Shown: positions 36,479-46,310, counted from the first letter of the stretch. The stretch: 49,144 bases of DNA from an uncultured Cetobacterium sp. (GCF_945952365.1 NZ_CAMFHX010000018.1:1-49144), one strand, 5' to 3'. A program made the numbers and translations. Notes: generated by a model from the sequence alone, not told the origin.

Positions 36479-37783
36479 TTATTTTATTAATCCCATTAAT
36501 CTTGGTAATGCTGTTGAAAGCTCTGGAACATAAACTACTAATAGTAACACAAATATTATTACTGCATAGTACTTTATCATCTCTTTCATAACATCTTCCA
36601 TCTTTAATTTCGCTACCTTTACACCTACGAATAGCGTGTTTCCTACTGGTGGTGTTATATTTCCTATACAAAGGTTAAATACGATTATAATACCAAATTG
36701 AACTGGTGTCATTCCGAATGTTTTAACTATTGGAAGGAATATAGGTGTAAATATTAATATTGCTGGAGTTACATCCATAAAAGTTCCTACGAACAGCAGT
36801 AAAATATTCATAAGTAGAAGAATTATATATTTATTGTCTGTAATTCCTAAAATCAAGTTAGAGATTGCTTGAGGTACACCTGTGAAGGCCATTACCCACG
36901 ACATAATTGTAGATACTCCAATTAGGAAAACAATTATTCCTGTCATTTTTGCACTCTCTTCAAATATAGTCACTAACTGCTTTAAATTGATACTTCTATA
37001 GAAAAGCATAGAAAGCAATAAACTATATACAACTGCAACTATCGACCCCTCTGTAGGAGTAAATATCCCTTGAATAATTCCACCTATAACAATAACTATT
37101 AAAGCTAATGATGGAATTGCATCTACAAACGTCGCTAAAACTACTGCTAGCTTTGTTGATGATTTACCTTTCATTCCTCTTCCTTTAGCTAAGAAGAACG
37201 TTAAAATCATACAACCAAGTCCCCATAATACACCTGGAATATATCCAGCCATAAATAGAGCTGCAACCGACGTTCCTCCACTTACTAAAGAGTAAACTAT
37301 CAGTGAGTTTGAAGGAGGAATTAATAGTCCTGTTGGTGCTGTGGCTATATTTACTGTAGCACCTAATTTAGGGTCATATCCCTCTTCCTCTTCCATAGGT
37401 AGCAATATTCCACCCATAGCTGCACATGCTGCAACCGAAGACCCTGATATAGCTCCAAACATCATATTTGCAAGTATATTTGTTTGCATAAGTGATCCTG
37501 GAACTCTTCCAGTTAAAGACTGTGCAAACGCAACTAGTTTCTTAGCTATTCCACCTTGATTCATAATGTTTCCAGCTAAGATGAAGAAAGGAATCGCTAT
37601 CAATGTAAAGTTAGATATTCCAGAAAATATTCTCTGAGCTCCTGTGATAAGTGTATTATCAAAAGCCAGTGATGGTAAAATAGCAAGTATAGATGAGATA
37701 CCTATACTTATAGCTATTGGGAATCCTAAAATTAGTGTAACTATCAGAACACTAAACATAATTAGAGCTGTTGTTAAAACCAT
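36479..37783 (-). CDS. TRAP transporter large permease (DctM type)
   Basis: The 434-residue protein has about twelve membrane helices of the DctM/SiaM family (FFILAGNIMNQGGIAKKL, GAISGSSVAACAAMGG, IATAPTGLLIPPSN). It is the ion-coupled subunit of a TRAP transporter. It lies one base after the small permease gene and ends the hexuronate operon, so the likely substrate is glucuronate, galacturonate or a related acid (inference from context). Confidence 0.95.
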   Translation of the reverse strand: MVLTTALIMFSVLIVTLILGFPIAISIGISSILAILPSLAFDNTLITGAQRIFSGISNFTLIAIPFFILAGNIMNQGGIAKKLVAFAQSLTGRVPGSLMQTNILANMMFGAISGSSVAACAAMGGILLPMEEEEGYDPKLGATVNIATAPTGLLIPPSNSLIVYSLVSGGTSVAALFMAGYIPGVLWGLGCMILTFFLAKGRGMKGKSSTKLAVVLATFVDAIPSLALIVIVIGGIIQGIFTPTEGSIVAVVYSLLLSMLFYRSINLKQLVTIFEESAKMTGIIVFLIGVSTIMSWVMAFTGVPQAISNLILGITDNKYIILLLMNILLLFVGTFMDVTPAILIFTPIFLPIVKTFGMTPVQFGIIIVFNLCIGNITPPVGNTLFVGVKVAKLKMEDVMKEMIKYYAVIIFVLLLVVYVPELSTALPRLMGLIK

Positions 37784-37784
37784 T

Positions 37785-38264
37785 CTACTTTTCCTCCTTT
37801 AAATGTTCTAAGATATCTTTTATATTTAGCAGAGAATACATACAGATGATTACTCCACAAATTGGAAGAACAGCGTATATATATCCCATAGATATTCTTA
37901 GAGCTGGAGTTGTTTGAGTCATAGTTAAAGTTGTTATTGAAGACCCTCCTCTTACTAAAACTCCTAATGAGAATAGAAATATTGCAGCTTCACTGAAAAC
38001 TCCAAGTAACCCTTGAGCTTTGTGAGTTAATCTATCTATAAAGAAAACCATTCTCATATGATCTCTTTTTCCAAAGATGTACGACGCTGCTAGCATTGCC
38101 ATCCATGCGAAAGAGTACGATATAAGCTCCTCTGAAACTGTACTTGGTGATTTAAAAATATATCTTGATGAGATTTGATAAGTTCCTATCACTGTCATAA
38201 ACATAAATAGTGCTACACAAGCTCCTAAGATAACTCTATCTAAAACTTTTCTAGTATTACTCAT
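37785..38264 (-). CDS. TRAP transporter small permease (DctQ type)
   Basis: The 159-residue protein has four membrane helices of the DctQ family (VIGTYQISSRYIFKSPSTVSEELISYSFAWM broken across the motif RYIFKSPSTVSEEL). It supports the large subunit. Its start overlaps the binding-protein gene by 8 bases, showing translational coupling. Confidence 0.94.
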   Translation of the reverse strand: MSNTRKVLDRVILGACVALFMFMTVIGTYQISSRYIFKSPSTVSEELISYSFAWMAMLAASYIFGKRDHMRMVFFIDRLTHKAQGLLGVFSEAAIFLFSLGVLVRGGSSITTLTMTQTTPALRISMGYIYAVLPICGVIICMYSLLNIKDILEHLKEEK

Positions 38265-39282
38265 TCTCTTTTCCTCCTATCATAGACTTTCCAATCTCTT
38301 GAATCTGATTGTATATAGGTTCTAATTTAGGACTAGCTACTAACACCTCTTGATGAAGTGGTAAAACTCTCTCTTGGAATGCCAACACATCAGGATGGAA
38401 GAACTGTACGTTCATCTCCTTTGCTCCTTTGATAGACTTCTCTACATATGCTCCCCAAGCTTCTCTTTGAACTTGAGATATGATTTGGAATCCTTTATCA
38501 AAAATCTCTCTCTCCTCTTTTGAAAGAGAACTTAAAAACTTTTCATTTCCTATAACAATATCTGGTACCATTTGGTGCATGTTATAAGAGTAATATTTTG
38601 CTACCTCTCCATGCTTATTACTTGTTAATGCTGGTTCATTATTTTCTGCTCCATCAATAACACTTTGCTGAAGGGCTGTATAAACCTCTCCAAACCCCAT
38701 TGGAGTTGCTGATCCACCAAATAGTTGCATCATTCTAATATTAGAAGCACTTTGTTGAACTCTAATTTTCATACCTTTTAAATCATCAGGTGTAAGAATA
38801 GGTTTCTTCACTGTGTAGAAGTTTCTTGTTCCTGCATCTAGCCAAGCTACTGCCTCAAATCCTGATTTCTTTGTAGATTTAAATATAGGTTCTATAATAT
38901 CTTTATTGTCCATAACAGCATGATAATGCTCTGTACTTGTAAAAAGATATGGTAAGTTAAAGATTTGATATATATTATCAAAACTCTCTAATATTGCATT
39001 ACTTGCAACTGTAAAATTAATAGCCCCTGTCTGAGTTAACTCAACTGTATTTACCTGTGAACCCAATAGCTCATTTGGAAATATCTGAACGTCATACTTA
39101 TCACCTAAGTGTTCTTCGATATATTTTTCGAAGGCAAGTAGTCCTGTATTTGTTGGATAATCTGCAGCTTGGTTATGGGAAATTCTTATGATCTCTTTTG
39201 CATCTCCTTTATTGCAAGATGTGAAAAGAGCTGCCATAGCAAGTACCATAGTCCCCGTTAAAACCTTTTTCATTACTTTCAT
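38257..39282 (-). CDS. TRAP substrate-binding lipoprotein (DctP type)
   Basis: The 341-residue protein has a lipoprotein signal (LAMAALFTSC, lipidated Cys near 23) and the DctP fold. The family's carboxylate-binding Arg lies in GMKIRVQQS, and downstream is FGEVYTALQQSVIDGAENN. It delivers an acidic sugar to the two membrane subunits. A GGGAG site lies 9 bases before the ATG. Lipid anchoring of a DctP protein is less common than a free form. Confidence 0.94.
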   Translation of the reverse strand: MKVMKKVLTGTMVLAMAALFTSCNKGDAKEIIRISHNQAADYPTNTGLLAFEKYIEEHLGDKYDVQIFPNELLGSQVNTVELTQTGAINFTVASNAILESFDNIYQIFNLPYLFTSTEHYHAVMDNKDIIEPIFKSTKKSGFEAVAWLDAGTRNFYTVKKPILTPDDLKGMKIRVQQSASNIRMMQLFGGSATPMGFGEVYTALQQSVIDGAENNEPALTSNKHGEVAKYYSYNMHQMVPDIVIGNEKFLSSLSKEEREIFDKGFQIISQVQREAWGAYVEKSIKGAKEMNVQFFHPDVLAFQERVLPLHQEVLVASPKLEPIYNQIQEIGKSMIGGKENE

Positions 39283-39307
39283 CTTTCTAAACTCCCTTTA
39301 ATTTAAA

Positions 39308-40912
39308 TTACTTTGATTCTAGATACTTGTGTAAAGTGTTTCTAACAGCATCCTCCCCAGATAACATTTCCACAAAGTAATTCTCTATTAATTCTGAAAG
39401 ACCAACCTCTTCTAAATTTACTCCAAATATTCTTTCATTTGTAAGTACATTCTTCAGTTGTCCAGTATAAGTTTCTGGTTTCCCAAACTCGATTCCACTT
39501 AATTCGTTCTTAAGCATCTCTAACATTGGATCGCTACTAATTGATCTTTCTAATCCTTTATCATCTACCCCTAAAAGATATCTAAACCATCCAGCTAAAA
39601 CTAGCGGAATATATTTTAATGATTTAACATCTAAAGTTTCATCAGCCATATATGACTTTATAGTCTCTCCAAATCTGATAGCTATCTTTTGAGAAGTATC
39701 TGTAGCTATTCTTTCTGGTTGATCTGGAATATATGGATTTAAGAATCTTTCATTTATAACCTCATCTATGAAGGCTTTTGGATCAATTATCCCTGGGCTT
39801 TCAACAACTGGTAAAGCTTCGTTATAACCAACCTCTTTTATTAATCTATTTAAATCTTCATCACTTGCAGTATCATAGATTGATTTCTTATTTAGAATAC
39901 ATCCAAATATTGCTAGTGTTGTATGCAATGGATTTAAACAAGTTGTAACTTTCATTTTCTCTGTCTTTTCAACAGTTTCTCTATCTGTTAAAAATACTCC
40001 TGCTTCTTCTAACTTTGGTCTTCCGTTAGGGAATTTATCCTCAACTATGAAGTACTCAGGAATCTCTGCATTAACAAAAGGAGCTACGAAACTATTTCTA
40101 TTTGTGATAACTGGTGACATATCTTCAAACCCTAAGTTCTCAAGAGCTACTTTTACCTCTTCAGCTGGTCTTGGAGTTATCTTATCTATCATCGTTACAG
40201 GATAAGCAACTTTAGATTCATCTTTTAAGTAAGTTAAGAACTCAGTCTCAACTCCACCGTTAGTGTTCCAAGCTGAAGCTATCTCTAAAACAGCCGCTCT
40301 TATCTTGTCCCCATTTCCAGAACAGTTATCCATACTAACTAAACTTATTGGAGCTCCATTAGTTTTGAATCTTGAATAAAGTAATCTTGTAATTAAAGTC
40401 ATCACATGTTTTGGAGAGTGGTACCCATTTTTGAAATCTTCTAAAATAACACCGAAGTAGTTTCCAGCTGGATCCTTTAAGTTATATCCTTTTTCAGTTA
40501 TTGTGAAACTTACCATTTGTAATGATGGATTGCTTACAATAGCCTCTAAAGCTGAGAAGTTTTCAGTTGTAGCTTCTATTGACTCTACTATACTTCCTAA
40601 AATCTCATTTTTGAAATCTCCATTTTTATTTAACGTCGTTAAGATAGTTAAGTTATCAAATGGTGTATAAGCTTTTTCAATAATCTCAGTATCAAAGCTT
40701 TCTGCTACAATAATCCCTGTGTTCTCTAGATTTTTCTCAATTAAAACTTGTGCTACTTTCCCCATGTATGCTCTAAAGATATTTCCAGCACCAAAGTGTA
40801 ACCACTTTGGCGTTTTTAATGTTGCTTCTTTTACTTTTTCAATATCATATTTTGGTACGATTACCCCTAATGAACCATCTATGTTTTTTATATCCTTTAA
40901 GTTTAATTTCAT
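39308..40912 (-). CDS. uxuB: D-mannonate oxidoreductase (fructuronate reductase)
   Basis: The 534-residue protein belongs to the mannitol dehydrogenase family: an NAD-binding N-terminal domain (WLHFGAGNIFRAYMG) and a catalytic C-terminal domain with DKITPRP and CLNPLHTTLAIFG. It converts D-fructuronate to D-mannonate. It is longer than the roughly 485 residues of E. coli UxuB. Position between uxuA and the TRAP genes fixes its role over other polyol dehydrogenases. Confidence 0.9.
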   Translation of the reverse strand: MKLNLKDIKNIDGSLGVIVPKYDIEKVKEATLKTPKWLHFGAGNIFRAYMGKVAQVLIEKNLENTGIIVAESFDTEIIEKAYTPFDNLTILTTLNKNGDFKNEILGSIVESIEATTENFSALEAIVSNPSLQMVSFTITEKGYNLKDPAGNYFGVILEDFKNGYHSPKHVMTLITRLLYSRFKTNGAPISLVSMDNCSGNGDKIRAAVLEIASAWNTNGGVETEFLTYLKDESKVAYPVTMIDKITPRPAEEVKVALENLGFEDMSPVITNRNSFVAPFVNAEIPEYFIVEDKFPNGRPKLEEAGVFLTDRETVEKTEKMKVTTCLNPLHTTLAIFGCILNKKSIYDTASDEDLNRLIKEVGYNEALPVVESPGIIDPKAFIDEVINERFLNPYIPDQPERIATDTSQKIAIRFGETIKSYMADETLDVKSLKYIPLVLAGWFRYLLGVDDKGLERSISSDPMLEMLKNELSGIEFGKPETYTGQLKNVLTNERIFGVNLEEVGLSELIENYFVEMLSGEDAVRNTLHKYLESK

Positions 40913-40938
40913 GTCCTATCTCCTTTTGTTAATAAATG

Positions 40939-41985
40939 TTACTTTAACTTAGAAAGAGTTTCCCAGATTCCAGTGATATAACTTGCTCCAAGAGCTCTGT
41001 CATATAATCCGTATCCTGGTTTCCCTGTTTCTCCCCAAATCATTCTTCCGTGATCTGGTCTTAAATATCCTGTAAAGTTATTCTTATGAAGTGCTGCTAT
41101 AATATCAACGATATCTAACGATCCACATCCTGAGTAGTGAGCTGACTCTTCAAAACTTACACCATCTTCAAGAAGCTTTACGTTTCTTACGTGAATAAAG
41201 TGGATTCTTCCCATTGCACTGTACTTATCTACTAATTTCTCCATATTGTTGAAGTTAGCACATCCTAAAGACCCTGTACAAAGAGTTAATCCGTTGTTTT
41301 TACTATCTACGATATTTAATAATCTATCGATACTTTCCTCAGAAGTTATGATTCTTGGAAGACCGAAGATTGGCCAAGGTGGATCATCCGGGTGAATACC
41401 CATATCTACATCCGCTTCCTCAGCAACTGGAATAATCTCTTTTAAGAAGTACTCTAAATTAGCCCATAACCCCTCTGCTCCAATACTCTTATATCCAGCA
41501 AATAGCTCAGCTAACTGCTCTTTTGTGTAACTTGAATCCCATCCTGGTAAAGATAGGTTACTGTTTAATGGATCTAATGCATCAACTTGGTCCTTGTAAT
41601 AAACAAGAGTTGTTGATCCATCCTCTAACTCTTTATCTAACTGTGATCTAGTCCAGTCAAACACTGGCATGAAGTTGTAGCATATAACTTTAACTCCAGC
41701 AGCTCCTAAATTTCTTATGTTTTGCTTGTAGTTTTCGATTAACTCATCTCTTCTTCCGATACCTAATTTGATATCCTCATGAACAGGCACACTCTCTATA
41801 ACATCAAACTTTAATCCAGCTTTCTCAACTGTTTCCTTTAAAGCTAATATTTTCTCCATTGGCCAAACCTCTCCAACTGGAACGTCGTATATAGCTGTTA
41901 CGATGCTATCCATTGTAGGGATTTGCTTTATGTATTCCAGTTTAACTGGATCGTTTTCTCCATACCATCTAAATGATAATTTCAC
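40939..41985 (-). CDS. uxuA: Mannonate dehydratase
   Basis: The 348-residue TIM-barrel protein starts [14 protein letters not shown] and has [30 protein letters not shown] and [11 protein letters not shown], all typical of UxuA. It dehydrates D-mannonate to 2-keto-3-deoxygluconate. Spacing to uxaC (30 bases) and uxuB (26 bases) shows an operon. The KDG kinase and aldolase are not in the window. Confidence 0.96.
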   Translation of the reverse strand: MKLSFRWYGENDPVKLEYIKQIPTMDSIVTAIYDVPVGEVWPMEKILALKETVEKAGLKFDVIESVPVHEDIKLGIGRRDELIENYKQNIRNLGAAGVKVICYNFMPVFDWTRSQLDKELEDGSTTLVYYKDQVDALDPLNSNLSLPGWDSSYTKEQLAELFAGYKSIGAEGLWANLEYFLKEIIPVAEEADVDMGIHPDDPPWPIFGLPRIITSEESIDRLLNIVDSKNNGLTLCTGSLGCANFNNMEKLVDKYSAMGRIHFIHVRNVKLLEDGVSFEESAHYSGCGSLDIVDIIAALHKNNFTGYLRPDHGRMIWGETGKPGYGLYDRALGASYITGIWETLSKLK

Positions 41986-42015
41986 TTTTGCCTCCTTAAA
42001 ATATCTATATATTAA

Positions 42016-43419
42016 TTAAATTTCTAACTTAAAATAGTTCTTTGCATTGATGAAGCATATCTCTTCAATCATAGCTTTTAAAATCTCCTCATCATATGGA
42101 ACCTCTCCATCCTCTACCCAAGTTCCTACAAGGTTACAAAGTATTCTTCTGAAGTACTCATGTCTTGTATAAGATAGGAAGCTTCTTGAGTCTGTTAACA
42201 TCCCTACGAATCTTCTTAAAAGTCCAAGTTGAGATAGAGCTGTCATTTGACGAATCATTCCATCCTTTTGATCATTAAACCACCATCCAGATCCAAATTG
42301 AATCTTTCCTGGAGTATCACTGTTTTGGAAGTTTCCAATCATCGTTCCAAGAACTTCATTGTCCTTTGGATTTAAACAGTAAAGGATTGTTTTTGGAAGT
42401 TCTCCATTTACATCTAAGCTATTTAATAACTTTGATAGTACCTCTCCGTAGTTATTATCCGCTATTGAGTCAAAACCAACGTCTGCTCCTAATCTCTTAA
42501 ACATTCTTTCGTTGTTGTTTCTAAGAGCACCCATATGTAGTTGCATTCCTAAATCATTTTTGTAGTAGATCTTTCCAAGAGCTAGGAATATCTCTGTTTT
42601 ATAGATATCTGCTTCCTCTTTAGTCAGCTTTTCATCTGCTAATCTCTTCTTGAAAATCTCTTCAATTTTATTTTCACTATCTCTAGTGAAGAATGGTGCT
42701 TCTAAGCTGTGGTCTGTAACTAGACATCCGTTAGCTTTGAAATACTCTACTCTAGTTTCTAGTACTGCTACTAACTTCTCAAAAGTTTCTATCTTCTCTT
42801 CTGATACTTTTTCTAAGTTCTTAAGCCAGATTAGGTAATCCTCTTTCTCTAAGTAGATAGCCTTATCAGGTCTAAACGTTGGAAGAACTTTAACTTTGAA
42901 GTTCTCATCTTTTAAAATCTCTTGGTGGTACTCTAATGTATCGATTGGATCATCAGTTGTACAAAGAGCTTTTACATTTGATCTTTCAATAAGTTTTTTA
43001 GCTCTGAAATCCTCTGTTTTTAAAAGTTCGTTTGCTTTATTCCAGATAACCTCTGCTGTCTTTCTATTTAAAACTTCCTCTATTCCGAAGTATCTTTTTA
43101 ACTCTAAATGTGACCAGTGGAAAAGTGGATTTCCGTAAGCATACTCCATCGTCTCTGCAAAAGCTAAGAACTTCTCAAAGTCAGTTGCATCTCCTGTTAT
43201 ATACTTTTCATCGATTCCGTTACTTCTCATAGCTCTCCACTTATAGTGGTCTCCGTATAACCAGATTTGAGTTATATTTTCATAGCTTTTATTCTCTGCT
43301 ATCTCCTTTGGATTAAGGTGACAGTGATAATCGAATATTGGCATTTTTTCTGCATATTCATATAACTTTTTACTAACATCGCTTTTTAATAAAAAGTCTG
43401 AGTCCATAAATTTTCTCAT
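42016..43419 (-). CDS. uxaC: Glucuronate/uronate isomerase
   Basis: The 467-residue protein has the amidohydrolase-like metal motif FDYHCHLNP (His32, His34), CTTDDP, LPTFRPDK and LTDSRSFLSYTRHEYFRRI of UxaC. It isomerises D-glucuronate to D-fructuronate and D-galacturonate to D-tagaturonate. The start at 43419 is chosen because GGAG lies 6 bases upstream; the 13-codon extension covers the promoter region. It is first in the operon. Confidence 0.96.
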   Translation of the reverse strand: MRKFMDSDFLLKSDVSKKLYEYAEKMPIFDYHCHLNPKEIAENKSYENITQIWLYGDHYKWRAMRSNGIDEKYITGDATDFEKFLAFAETMEYAYGNPLFHWSHLELKRYFGIEEVLNRKTAEVIWNKANELLKTEDFRAKKLIERSNVKALCTTDDPIDTLEYHQEILKDENFKVKVLPTFRPDKAIYLEKEDYLIWLKNLEKVSEEKIETFEKLVAVLETRVEYFKANGCLVTDHSLEAPFFTRDSENKIEEIFKKRLADEKLTKEEADIYKTEIFLALGKIYYKNDLGMQLHMGALRNNNERMFKRLGADVGFDSIADNNYGEVLSKLLNSLDVNGELPKTILYCLNPKDNEVLGTMIGNFQNSDTPGKIQFGSGWWFNDQKDGMIRQMTALSQLGLLRRFVGMLTDSRSFLSYTRHEYFRRILCNLVGTWVEDGEVPYDEEILKAMIEEICFINAKNYFKLEI

Positions 43420-43448
43420 AGGAAACTCCTTCAAACATTTTGTATTAG

Positions 43449-43489
43449 TTGTATGCAAGTATGATAACTAGTTTTTTTTATTTTGTCAA
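43449..43489 (-). promoter_or_regulatory. uxaC promoter with putative GntR operator
   Basis: TTGACA (43484-43489), 17 bases, TATCAT (43461-43466), close to consensus. TTGCATACAA (43449-43458), a near-palindrome of the FadR/UxuR kind, covers the predicted start of transcription, so the GntR protein encoded next door could block it. Confidence 0.75.
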
Positions 43490-43540
43490 CAAAAATTTTC
43501 GTTCTATTTTAGAACTTTAGCGTTCGTTTTAAAATAAAAA

Positions 43541-43580
43541 ACACCTGAAAACTCAGATTTTTCAATCGAATTTCAGGTGT
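43541..43580 (-). terminator. Terminator of the GntR gene
   Basis: ACACCTGAAA (43541-43550) pairs with 43571-43580, followed on the minus strand by TTTTTATTTT. Confidence 0.85.
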
Positions 43581-43606
43581 CTTTAATTATTTATTTTTTT
43601 AAATTT

Positions 43607-44311
43607 TTATTTATCACAGAAATATTCTGGATATTTCTGCTCATATTTTTTTATCATATCTTTATAGTTTAAAAGATGCTTTTCAACTGAGCTCTCTATT
43701 TTCTCTATATTTTTTGATTTTATTAATTCTACTAACTCTATATGCTGATCTAAAGTTGCTTTAATATTTGTTTTTTCTAAAGCATCTAAAAGTCTAAGTC
43801 TATCGTAGTGTGTCGAAAGTCTTTTTATAGCTTTCCAGCTATTCTTTTTATTGTAGTGATCGAAAAGAATGTAGTGAAACTCATTATCTAAAGTAAAGAA
43901 CTCATGTAAATCCTCATTAAAATTTAAAACTATCTTTTGATACTCTATGTTTTTCTCTAACTTACTAATCAATTCATCAACATTATCCTCATTTTCATCT
44001 TGGCAAGCCATCTTCAAAATTCTGCTCTCACATGTCTCTCTTACAAATATCGCCTCACCAACTAAGTTCAAATTAATTTTTGATACAAACGAACCTTTTT
44101 GTGGAAAAACTTCTAAAAGCTTCTCCTCTATCAATTGAACTATCGCTTCTCTAAGTGGTGTTCTACTTACATTTAAAACCTTACTTAACTCTATCTCTCC
44201 TATAGACTCTCCAGGTTTTAAGTTTAAAGTCATTATGTTTTCTCTAAGGACTCTATATATATACTGCCTAGTGTTCTCCTTTGATTTTTTTATAACTCCT
44301 TCTAATGCCAT
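43607..44311 (-). CDS. GntR/FadR-family regulator, probably of the uronate operon (UxuR-like)
   Basis: The 234-residue protein has a GntR winged helix (about 15-80, IGEIELSKVLNVSRTPLREAIVQL) and an FCD ligand domain (about 90-220) with metal or acid-binding positions in TLDNEFHYILFDHY. FCD regulators sense small carboxylic acids. It is directly upstream of uxaC in the same direction, has its own terminator, and an operator-like site lies in the uxaC promoter. Confidence 0.88.
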   Translation of the reverse strand: MALEGVIKKSKENTRQYIYRVLRENIMTLNLKPGESIGEIELSKVLNVSRTPLREAIVQLIEEKLLEVFPQKGSFVSKINLNLVGEAIFVRETCESRILKMACQDENEDNVDELISKLEKNIEYQKIVLNFNEDLHEFFTLDNEFHYILFDHYNKKNSWKAIKRLSTHYDRLRLLDALEKTNIKATLDQHIELVELIKSKNIEKIESSVEKHLLNYKDMIKKYEQKYPEYFCDK

Positions 44312-44431
44312 TTTTCTTTCTCCCGTTATCTATATATTTTCCTAATATTATAACAGGAATCCGTGATGTATGCTAGTCATATAATAAATTAATTAACCTT
44401 GTGAATAATTCCACAGATGAAATAAATTTTT

Positions 44432-44460
44432 TTGACTTACCGAGATTCTAAAGTTATAAT
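44432..44460 (+). promoter_or_regulatory. Promoter of paralog 3
   Basis: TTGACT (44432-44437), 17 bases, TATAAT (44455-44460), then GGGGGG before the ATG. Confidence 0.8.
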
Positions 44461-44492
44461 GTTAGAAGAAGTATATTAAGGGGGGATGCTGA

Positions 44493-45908
44493 ATGAATAA
44501 CACAGCTGCTAATATTTTAAAGATTCTATCTCAAAGTGAGATGTCAATAGAAGATATGCACCTGTATTTAAAAGTAGAAAAGAGTTCAATTTTAAAAACC
44601 ATTACTCAAATCAATGACTTTTTAGCTTCACTTAACTTACCAACTATAGTAAAGATAGATGACGCTTTTAATCTCGTCTTATCTAAAGATGAGTGGAAAA
44701 CTTTATTTAAAAACTTCAATGTTTTAACATCCGAAGAAAAAATTGATTATCTTTATATAAAGTTTATTTCACATGGTTTCTTAAATTTAGAGAAAGAAAC
44801 AGAAATTTTAGATATTTCTAGAAGCACTATCCTTAGATGTTTTCAAAGTGTTAAAGATACATTTGCTAAAAATGGTTCTAAATATGAATATCTACATGGG
44901 AAAGGTTTATCTATAACTGAATTGAGTGAACTTGATAAACATCTATTTTATAAAAAAGTTATGAAACTTTTTATTGAAGAGGATATTCTTGTTCCACCAC
45001 TTAAAGCTCTGTTGAAAAGTATTAAGAAATTCGATACTAAAGTTAGGCTAAGTCAACTATATCCTATATTAAGGTTCTCTAAGATTTCTATAAACTATTT
45101 CCTATTATCATTTATATGTTCTTTAGAGGTCTGTACAGACCTATTTGATGGTTTAAATTTTCAAAAGGAAAAGTATCGAGATACATCTGAGTTCAAAAAT
45201 CTTATGTCTCTTATAAACAAATATGGTAAAGATTTTACACCTAAATATAAAGAGGAGTTAGCATTTTTTCTAAGTGCTTTAAATAGTAATGACAATATTT
45301 TAGAGGATAGCCTAAGAGATAAAACACTAAACTTTATGAAAGATTTAAAAGAGCAGTTTGGAATTAAATTCTTAAATCCTGATTTGGAAAAAATGCTCTT
45401 TAGCAAGCTTTATCTTTCTTTCTTTAAATTTGAAAATAAAATCTTAAAACTAAAAAGTGTGAAATTTGATAAAACACAAAAAATTATTTTACATAAATTA
45501 GAAACTATACTTTCTGATCACTCTTGTGATTTATATCTAATAGATAAGTTTTCTATTATTTTTGTTCTTCGAAGAGCATTGATAGAGGAAAATTTTACAA
45601 ATATAAAAAATGTACTGCTTCTTTTTAATGAAGTGAGTGCAAGTGACCACAATGTATTCAAAAAAACATTAACAAAATTAGTTCCACATGTAAATTTCGA
45701 ACTTGAAGCAACTTTTTTCCATAAAAAAAATATTATAACAAAGTATGAGAAGTATGACCTTATTATAAGTGATGAAAAGATTAACTCTGATGTTATAGTT
45801 ATTGACTTTTACAACAGTTCTAAGGTTCATGACATTATAGAAAAAAGAGCTTTCGAAATCGGAGCCAATAAACTTAACACTATTAATACAACTACAAAAT
45901 ATTTATAA
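44493..45908 (+). CDS. BglG/Mga-like regulator, paralog 3
   Basis: The 471-residue protein closely follows paralog 1 (32763-34154): N-terminal HTH (LYLKVEKSSILKTITQINDFL), second HTH (EKETEILDISRSTILRCFQSV), helical middle, and EIIB-like end (VLLLFNEVSAS, then YDLIISDEK). Both begin with NILK-x-LSQ. It lies divergently from the GntR gene of the uronate operon, so it might regulate that operon, but nothing shows it. It has its own promoter and terminator. Confidence 0.78.
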   Translation: MNNTAANILKILSQSEMSIEDMHLYLKVEKSSILKTITQINDFLASLNLPTIVKIDDAFNLVLSKDEWKTLFKNFNVLTSEEKIDYLYIKFISHGFLNLEKETEILDISRSTILRCFQSVKDTFAKNGSKYEYLHGKGLSITELSELDKHLFYKKVMKLFIEEDILVPPLKALLKSIKKFDTKVRLSQLYPILRFSKISINYFLLSFICSLEVCTDLFDGLNFQKEKYRDTSEFKNLMSLINKYGKDFTPKYKEELAFFLSALNSNDNILEDSLRDKTLNFMKDLKEQFGIKFLNPDLEKMLFSKLYLSFFKFENKILKLKSVKFDKTQKIILHKLETILSDHSCDLYLIDKFSIIFVLRRALIEENFTNIKNVLLLFNEVSASDHNVFKKTLTKLVPHVNFELEATFFHKKNIITKYEKYDLIISDEKINSDVIVIDFYNSSKVHDIIEKRAFEIGANKLNTINTTTKYL

Positions 45909-45910
45909 AA

Positions 45911-45940
45911 AAAAACTCCTTAAAAATCTAAGGAGTTTTT
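45911..45940. terminator. Terminator, 12-bp stem
   Basis: AAAAACTCCTTA (45911-45922) pairs perfectly with 45929-45940, with a T tract, between convergent genes. Confidence 0.88.
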
Positions 45941-45968
45941 TTATTTAGCTTTTTTAGTCTACAACTTT

Positions 45969-46214
45969 TTACTTCAGTAACTCTATCTCTTCTATACTTA
46001 ATCCTGTTATACCTGATATTATTTCAGAGCTCAATCCATTTTGAAGAGCATTTTTAGCTATCTCTAATTTCGCCAGTTTTTCACCCTTTGCTACACCTTT
46101 ATCCTCAGCTTCTAAAAGAGCATTCATTCTTTCACTCATAGCGTTTTGACGTAATCTATAGTACTCTGCTTCTTTCGGGTCTCTACTCATCAATTTGAAT
46201 AAAACTGTACACAT
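45969..46214 (-). CDS. Orphan C-terminal domain of an Rpn-family nuclease (81 aa)
   Basis: The product matches the C-terminal part of Rpn/PD-(D/E)XK transposase-like proteins: MSRDPKEAEYYRLRQNAM, a Lys/Glu/Gly linker, AKNALQNGLSSEIIS and GITGLSIEEIELLK. The nuclease domain is missing and no upstream remnant is visible before 46215. It has its own plausible site (GGATG, 7-8 bases before the ATG). It may be a decayed remnant, or a functional short form: in known rpn genes an internal start makes a C-terminal protein that blocks the full-length toxin. Confidence 0.65.
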   Translation of the reverse strand: MCTVLFKLMSRDPKEAEYYRLRQNAMSERMNALLEAEDKGVAKGEKLAKLEIAKNALQNGLSSEIISGITGLSIEEIELLK

Positions 46215-46267
46215 ACTATCACATCCTTTTTTTATATATTATATCATATTCTAAAAATCTCATCAAA

Positions 46268-46298
46268 AAAATGAGAGTCATTATCTGGCTCTCATTTT
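46268..46298 (-). terminator. Terminator of the two binding-protein genes
   Basis: AAAATGAGAG (46268-46277) pairs with 46289-46298, followed by a T run on the minus strand. Confidence 0.85.
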
Positions 46299-46310
46299 TC
46301 ATACTTCAAT

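Noticed and set aside
44493-45908. Transposase-like or phage origin for the long HTH proteins
   Set aside because: They lack catalytic nuclease motifs and have the double-HTH plus EIIB-like layout; no terminal repeats flank them.
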